Part shown: piece by piece, positions 60,328 through 64,000 of the stretch
Numbering within the stretch: the first letter of the stretch is position 1
Layout: every line of letters begins with the position of its first letter
Assembly: GCF_029626235.1 (NCBI RefSeq)
Contig: NZ_JARUBO010000005.1
Location: 248,001 to 312,000, forward strand
DNA from: Micromonospora sp. WMMD1120
Lineage (GTDB): Bacteria; Actinomycetota; Actinomycetes; Mycobacteriales; Micromonosporaceae
Direction of reading: 5' to 3'
DNA length: 64,000 nt
Translations under genes and position numbers: made by a program
Notes under the pieces: generated by a model
Database searches by the model: none
What the model saw: the letters and a program-made list of their open reading frames with translations, nothing else
Told to the model about the DNA's origin: nothing

Positions 60328-61263
60328 TCAGCCCTTGAGCAGGGCGGTGGACACCTGCCAGAGCCGCTCGGCGGCCTCCGGGTCCAACGCGTACTCCGCG
60401 ACGCCGGTCCGCCCGCCGGGTCGGGCCGGGGCGGCCTGCTGGCAGTCCTCGAAGTACCGTCCACCCACCCCGTCGAGCAACGGCGAGGCGGCGACCAGCA
60501 CCGACGTGGCCGCACCCTGCTCGACGGTCTTCCAGGCCGCCGCGTTGCCGGCCCGCATCCGGTTCAGCTCCTCCTCGCTGACGTAGCGCTGGAGGTTGGT
60601 CTGGATCGCCCCCGGCATCAGCGAGTTGGTGAAGATGCCGTCGTCGGCCCAGCGCCGGGTCGCCTCCACGGCGAACAGCACGTTCGCCGTCTTGGACTGC
60701 CCGTACGCCTGCCACGGGTCGTACTCCCTGCGGTCGTACTGGATGTCCTCGAAGACCACCGGGGAGCGCAGGTGGGCGGCGGAGCTGACCGAGACGATCC
60801 GCGCCCCGTCCCCGGCCGCGAGGGCCGGGCGCAACCCGGTGGCGAGGGCGAAATGCCCCAGATGGTTGGTGGCGAACTGCATCTCCCAGCCCTGCGGGGT
60901 ACGCGACAGCGGCGCGGCCATGATGCCGGCGTTGTTGACCAGGATGTGCAGCGGGCCGTCCCAGTTGGCGACGAAGTCGGCGACCGAGCCCTGGTCGGCA
61001 AGGTCGAGCGGGGCGACCAGCACCCGGTCGTCACCGGTGCTGGCGGTGATGTCGTCGGCCGCCCGGTGACCGGCGTCGGGGTTACGGACGGCCAGCGTCA
61101 CCTGCGCGCCGGCGCTGGCCAACGCGCGGGCGGTCTCCACGCCGATGCCGGACGAGCCACCGGTGACGATCGCGCGCTTGCCGACGAGATCCACGCCCCG
61201 GATCACGTCCATGCCTGTCGATTCGTGCGTGAAGGGTGTGCTGATCGGGTCGCTCGTCGTCAT
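60328..61263 (-). CDS. Short-chain dehydrogenase/reductase (retinol-dehydrogenase-like)
   Basis: A 311-residue SDR. The cofactor motif is VTGGSSGIGVE (TGxxxGxG), followed by NNAGIM, the catalytic Ser in SVSSAAHL and YxxxK in AYGQSKTAN. A C-terminal extension typical of the WW-domain oxidoreductase/retinol-dehydrogenase-like group follows. The ATG at 61263 has AAGGA about 7 nt upstream. Substrate is unknown. It faces the LtrA-like gene divergently. Confidence 0.93.
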   Translation of the reverse strand: MTTSDPISTPFTHESTGMDVIRGVDLVGKRAIVTGGSSGIGVETARALASAGAQVTLAVRNPDAGHRAADDITASTGDDRVLVAPLDLADQGSVADFVANWDGPLHILVNNAGIMAAPLSRTPQGWEMQFATNHLGHFALATGLRPALAAGDGARIVSVSSAAHLRSPVVFEDIQYDRREYDPWQAYGQSKTANVLFAVEATRRWADDGIFTNSLMPGAIQTNLQRYVSEEELNRMRAGNAAAWKTVEQGAATSVLVAASPLLDGVGGRYFEDCQQAAPARPGGRTGVAEYALDPEAAERLWQVSTALLKG

Positions 61264-61403
61264 CGTCAGTCCTTCGTCCGGATAGGGTGCCACCGCAGGC
61301 GGTGCTGTCTCGCCTTTCCCGGCTCGGGCGGAAGGTAACGCGGGAGCCCTCCGCCATCGCCGTTCGGGCCTCCGAGCAGGCCGGACACTGCCAGAGTGGG
61401 GTC

Positions 61404-62741
61404 GTGGGCGGCTACCGCAGGGGTAAGCAACTGGGACCGGCCGTCCCGATCGCCCCCGGCGCCCGGGTCGACAAGTTCGAGGTCTTCTTCGACCTGGTCT
61501 TCGTCTTCTCGTTCTTCATCATCACCCGGGCGACCGCCGCGAACATCACCGGTCGGCAACTGCTGCACGCCGCTCTGGTGCTCGCCGTGCTGTGGTGGAT
61601 CTGGGTGGTGCACAGCCTGGTCGCCACCCGGGTCCGGCTCGGCGAGGGCTACGTGCCGGTGCTCATGGTGATCGCGATGGTCGCGCTGTTCGCGTTCGCG
61701 CTGGCCCTGCCGCAGGCGTTCGCCGACCCGAAGGGCAGCGCCGCCGGTCCGATGCTGGTGGCCATCAGCTACGTCGTGGTTCGGGCCGTACACATGATCC
61801 TGTACCAGCACGTGGTGCGCGACAGCCCGCAGCAGCGGCGGCAGCTACGCCGCTTCGCCCCGGAGCTGGCGGTGAGCATCGCGCTGCTGCTGGCCGCCGC
61901 GCTGATCCCCCCGCGGATCGCCGACCCGGACGACGCCGCCCTGGTTCGCGACGGGCTGTGGATCGCCGTGGTGGTGGTGCAGTACGCCACCGGGTTCATC
62001 GTCGGCACCTGGGGCTGGGGGGTGACCAGCGCGGAGCACTGGACCGAGCGGTACGACCTCATCCTGATCATCGCGCTGGGCGAGTCGGTGATCTCCACGG
62101 GCGTGGGCGGCAACCTGCTCGGCAAACCGGTCACCTGGCCGGCGGTGGCCGCCGCCGCGCTCGGCATCGTGATCACCGCCGCCCTCTGGTGGGCGCACTT
62201 CGACTTCATCGGTCCGGCCGCCCGGATCGCCCTGCACGCGGCGGAGGGCGCGCCCCGGGTGGCGATGGCGCGCGACGCGTACGCGTACGCGTACCTGCCG
62301 ATGATCGCCGGGATCATCCTGTTCTCGATCGGCAACGAGGAGATCCTGCACGAGATCACCGACCCGGCCGGCGGGATCGCCGAGAAGATGGAGGGGCCGG
62401 CGGTGCCGATGCTCTTCGGCGGTCTGATCTGCTACTTCGCGGTCAACCTGCTGTTCCAGCTCCGCACCCTGCGCACCGTCAGCTGGACCAGGATCGGCGT
62501 CATCGTCGCGCTCACGGTGGCCCTTCCGATCGGTGCGCACCTGCCGGCGCTGGGCGTGCTCACCCTCGCCGCCGTGATCTGTGTGAGCCTGGTGGCAGTG
62601 GAGGTGGTGGTGATGTCCGGTTCCCGGCACGCGCTCCGGGCCGCCGTCTTCCACGAGCGGACCACCCACGAGGCCCACGAGGCCGCCTGGCGGGCCCGCT
62701 GGCACGACGTCCAGGAGACGGACGAGCCGACCACGCCGTGA
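61404..62741 (+). CDS. Low-temperature-requirement A (LtrA) family membrane protein
   Basis: A 445-residue integral membrane protein with about eleven hydrophobic segments. Typical LtrA stretches are VDKFEVFFDLVFVFSFFIIT near the start, YDLILIIALGESVISTGVG and ALWWAHFDFIGPAARIAL. Function is not established; the name comes from a Listeria mutant phenotype. The frame is open from 61287, but that leaves only 23 nt to the divergent gene; GTG 61404 is preferred because TAGGGT at about 61283 would then give a normal leader. The true start could be elsewhere within this range. Confidence 0.85.
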   Translation: MGGYRRGKQLGPAVPIAPGARVDKFEVFFDLVFVFSFFIITRATAANITGRQLLHAALVLAVLWWIWVVHSLVATRVRLGEGYVPVLMVIAMVALFAFALALPQAFADPKGSAAGPMLVAISYVVVRAVHMILYQHVVRDSPQQRRQLRRFAPELAVSIALLLAAALIPPRIADPDDAALVRDGLWIAVVVVQYATGFIVGTWGWGVTSAEHWTERYDLILIIALGESVISTGVGGNLLGKPVTWPAVAAAALGIVITAALWWAHFDFIGPAARIALHAAEGAPRVAMARDAYAYAYLPMIAGIILFSIGNEEILHEITDPAGGIAEKMEGPAVPMLFGGLICYFAVNLLFQLRTLRTVSWTRIGVIVALTVALPIGAHLPALGVLTLAAVICVSLVAVEVVVMSGSRHALRAAVFHERTTHEAHEAAWRARWHDVQETDEPTTP

Positions 62742-62840
62742 GGCCGACAGGTCCGCGCGGCGGGGCCTCACCGGCCGGTCCGGTCCGGATAGACTTCGGC
62801 GCAGCGTCGCGGTGTACCCGGCTCGAAGGCCGCCGTGGGC

Positions 62841-63368
62841 ATGGAGGCGCGGGGACCACATGGGACGCACGTGCACCCGACCAACACGCCGACCGGGCGG
62901 CTCGCCGCAGTCGGCAATCAGATGATCGAGATCCACCTCTGGCTCAGCACGGCGCTGGCCCGCATCCGGGCGCGCCTGGACAGCCCGAACCCCCCGGACG
63001 GCGCCCGGCCCTCCCGCGACCTGCGGGCGCACTGCCTCGCCTTCTGCGCCGCCCTGGGCCGGCACCACACCGGCGAGGACGCGGGCGCGTTCCGGCTGCT
63101 GGCCGAGGAAATTCCCGAGCTGCGCCCGGTCATCGACAACCTGATCGCCGACCACGAGGTGGTGGCGGGGATCCTGCGGCGGGTCGAGACGGTGCTGACC
63201 GGCGACCCGGCGGTACCGCCGAGCCGGGTGCGCGCCGAGTTGGACGGGTTGGCCGCCATCCTCGAGACGCACTTCCGGTACGAGGAGAAGCGGCTCGTCA
63301 CCGCGCTGAACGCGCTCACCGGCCGCGCCGGGACAGCCGAGGAACTCCTCGGCCTGCCCCGGCCCTAG
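62841..63368 (+). CDS. Hemerythrin HHE-domain protein
   Basis: A 175-residue helical bundle with HHE-type iron ligands: IEIHLWLSTALARI, ALGRHHTGEDAGAF, IADHEVVAGILRR and LETHFRYEEKRL. Such domains bind a di-iron centre and act in oxygen, NO or redox sensing or protection. Start choice is uncertain (GTG 62835, ATG 62841 or GTG 62871); ATG 62841 has GAAGG upstream. TAGACT at 62790-62795 may be the -10. The 3' end, including its TAG, is the first unit of a tandem repeat. Confidence 0.82.
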   Translation: MEARGPHGTHVHPTNTPTGRLAAVGNQMIEIHLWLSTALARIRARLDSPNPPDGARPSRDLRAHCLAFCAALGRHHTGEDAGAFRLLAEEIPELRPVIDNLIADHEVVAGILRRVETVLTGDPAVPPSRVRAELDGLAAILETHFRYEEKRLVTALNALTGRAGTAEELLGLPRP

Positions 63369-63435
63369 TCTGCGCGGCCTTCCCCGGCCCTGACCTGCGC
63401 GGCCCGCCCCGGCCCTGGGCTGCTCGGCCTCCGGC
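63361..63435. repeat. Three 25-bp tandem units starting at the hemerythrin gene 3' end
   Basis: Units at 63361, 63386 and 63411 each start GGCCCT and contain a CTGCGCGGCC-like core. The first unit includes the TAG stop of the hemerythrin-domain gene. Confidence 0.8.
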
Positions 63436-63475
63436 GCCGGGCCGCGTCACCCAGCCCCGGGCCACCCGGTCGCCG

Positions 63476-63520
63476 GGCTACTCGGCACTGGGCTACTCGG
63501 CACTGGGCTACTCGGCACTG
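63476..63520. repeat. Three exact 15-bp tandem units at the merR gene 3' end
   Basis: GGCTACTCGGCACTG occurs three times without change. On the leftward strand each unit reads as the codons for S-A-E-stop-P, so the merR stop codon is followed by two identical in-frame stops. Confidence 0.9.
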
Positions 63521-63888
63521 GGCGCGACGCCGGGCTGCCGCTCGTAGAAGCGGATCTTCTCCCGCAGGTGGGCGTACTGGCGCTGGAGCAGCGCCATCTG
63601 CTCCTCGACCCCGACCGCGTGGTGGCGCAGCAGCGCGCACCGCTCGGCAGCGGTCTGCTCACCCTCGCGGGCCAGCTGCGCGTAGCGGCGCATCTGCGCG
63701 ATCGGCATCCCGGTGTCCCGCAGGCACCGGAACAGCTCCAGCCAGCCGAGGTCGTCGTCGGTGAAGACCCGCTGCCCACCAGCCGTGCGCTCCACGTCGG
63801 CGAGCAGGCCGATCCTCTCGTAGTACCGCAGCGTGTCCAGGCTGAAGCCGCTGCGACGGGCGGCCTCGGAGGGGGCGTAACCGCTCAT
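63508..63888 (-). CDS. MerR-family transcriptional regulator
   Basis: A 126-residue MerR regulator. The winged helix begins YAPSEAARRSGFSLDTLRYY followed by ERIGLL and GGQRVFTDDDLGWLE; a dimerisation coiled coil follows (AERCALLRHHAVGVEEQMAL). No cysteines of metal-sensing MerR proteins are seen apart from C in RCLRD and RCALL, so the inducer is likely an organic or redox signal. The ATG at 63888 is the second Met of the open frame. It is divergent from an aldo/keto reductase gene, a frequent actinobacterial pairing. Confidence 0.9.
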   Translation of the reverse strand: MSGYAPSEAARRSGFSLDTLRYYERIGLLADVERTAGGQRVFTDDDLGWLELFRCLRDTGMPIAQMRRYAQLAREGEQTAAERCALLRHHAVGVEEQMALLQRQYAHLREKIRFYERQPGVAPSAE

Positions 63889-63906
63889 GTCGCGAGATGC
63901 TACTGC

Positions 63907-63937
63907 TTGACCTGGAGCGCGCTCCAGGTTGGAAAGT
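63907..63937 (+). promoter_or_regulatory. MerR-type operator/promoter with 18-bp perfect palindrome
   Basis: TTGACC (-35, 63907-63912) overlaps the palindrome CCTGGAGCGCGCTCCAGG (63911-63928). A 19-bp spacer leads to GAAAGT as the -10. An over-long spacer with a central palindrome is the hallmark of MerR-activated promoters. It drives the divergent aldo/keto reductase gene. Confidence 0.82.
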
Positions 63938-63944
63938 GGCGGCC

Positions 63945-64000
63945 ATGACGATGACACGGACACTGGGCCGCAGCGGTATCACGGTGAGCGCGATCGGGAT
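63945..64000 (+). CDS. Aldo/keto reductase, N-terminal fragment (cut by window edge)
   Basis: The last 56 bp encode MTMTRTLGRSGITVSAIG, the typical first strand and turn of an aldo/keto reductase (compare FRHLGRSGLLVSEI in the complete enzyme at 47109). Starts at 63945 or, two codons later, 63951 are possible. It is preceded by the MerR-type promoter, so it is the probable target of the divergent regulator. Confidence 0.75.
   Translation, partial: MTMTRTLGRSGITVSAIG

Overview
The window is a chromosomal segment of a high-GC actinobacterium, most likely a Micromonosporaceae member (Micromonospora or a close relative; this is inference from gene content and style, not a database result). Pointers are the very GC-rich third codon positions, many GTG starts, PimB-type phosphatidylinositol mannoside synthesis, an actinobacterial cytochrome bcc-aa3 supercomplex (diheme QcrC, multi-helix Rieske QcrA, CtaF subunit IV) and an AdoK-type adenosine kinase. 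From memory, much of the gene complement matches the Mycobacterium tuberculosis block around Rv2182c-Rv2215 (plsC-like, SRPBCC, fadD15, pimB, DEDDh/GIY-YIG nuclease, trpD, ctaE-qcrCAB, ctaC-ctaF, adoK, HesB, glycerate kinase, DUF3043, cobT, cobS, gcvT, pepA, dlaT/sucB), so this is largely an old conserved core neighbourhood. I see no prophage, transposase, CRISPR array, rRNA or tRNA.

Layout. 1-8.1 kb: 5' part of a flavin monooxygenase; a leftward operon SRPBCC protein - Cys-containing hypothetical - ROK glucokinase - EEP-fold hydrolase; a rightward FadD15-like acyl-CoA ligase followed by a histidine kinase/response regulator pair. 8.2-13.4 kb: an S-adenosyl methyltransferase overlapping a GGDEF-EAL protein; TetR + PlsC acyltransferase; M48 protease overlapping pimB. 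14.8-24 kb: small Cys-rich protein, DinB protein, NYN-domain coiled-coil protein, DEDDh/GIY-YIG nuclease, a short RelA/SpoT homologue, Nudix + nucleotidyltransferase pair, Lrp-type ligand-binding protein, secreted DUF4142 protein. 24.2-34.8 kb: respiratory chain genes (qcrB, qcrA, qcrC, ctaE leftward; CtaG-like assembly factor rightward; ctaC-ctaF leftward; no ctaD in the window), trpD, a cysteine desulfurase coupled to a TusA-like protein. 35-42 kb: adoK, erpA, glycerate kinase, nadA, murA, DUF3043, XRE-cupin regulator. 42.1-47.1 kb: a 1524-codon protein with a ~1090-residue proline-rich disordered region, a TPR-like region and C-terminal WG repeats. 47.1-64 kb: aldo/keto reductase, M50 protease with a small partner, cobalamin genes (cobU-cobT fusion, cobS), DUF2314 protein, gcvT, pepA, lpd-sucB, SDR, LtrA-like membrane protein, hemerythrin-domain protein, MerR regulator and the start of a divergent aldo/keto reductase.

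Non-coding signals are the most distinctive part. (1) At least eight genes have a TANNNT hexamer exactly 6-7 nt before the start codon, the signature of leaderless transcription in actinobacteria. (2) Two convergent gene pairs (tusA/adoK and DUF2314/gcvT) share an intergenic architecture: a palindromic element with 17-bp arms next to a G-rich tract that begins directly at the TAA stop of the leftward gene. (3) A diverged ~100-bp repeat flanks the DinB gene, each copy upstream of a leftward gene. (4) At the hemerythrin/merR convergent junction both genes have tandem repeats of their own 3' ends, including stop codons. (5) Clear twin inverted repeats precede tetR, and an 18-bp palindrome lies in the merR divergent promoter.

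Start codons were chosen by Shine-Dalgarno spacing, overlap with the previous gene, or TANNNT spacing; those marked uncertain could move by tens of codons.
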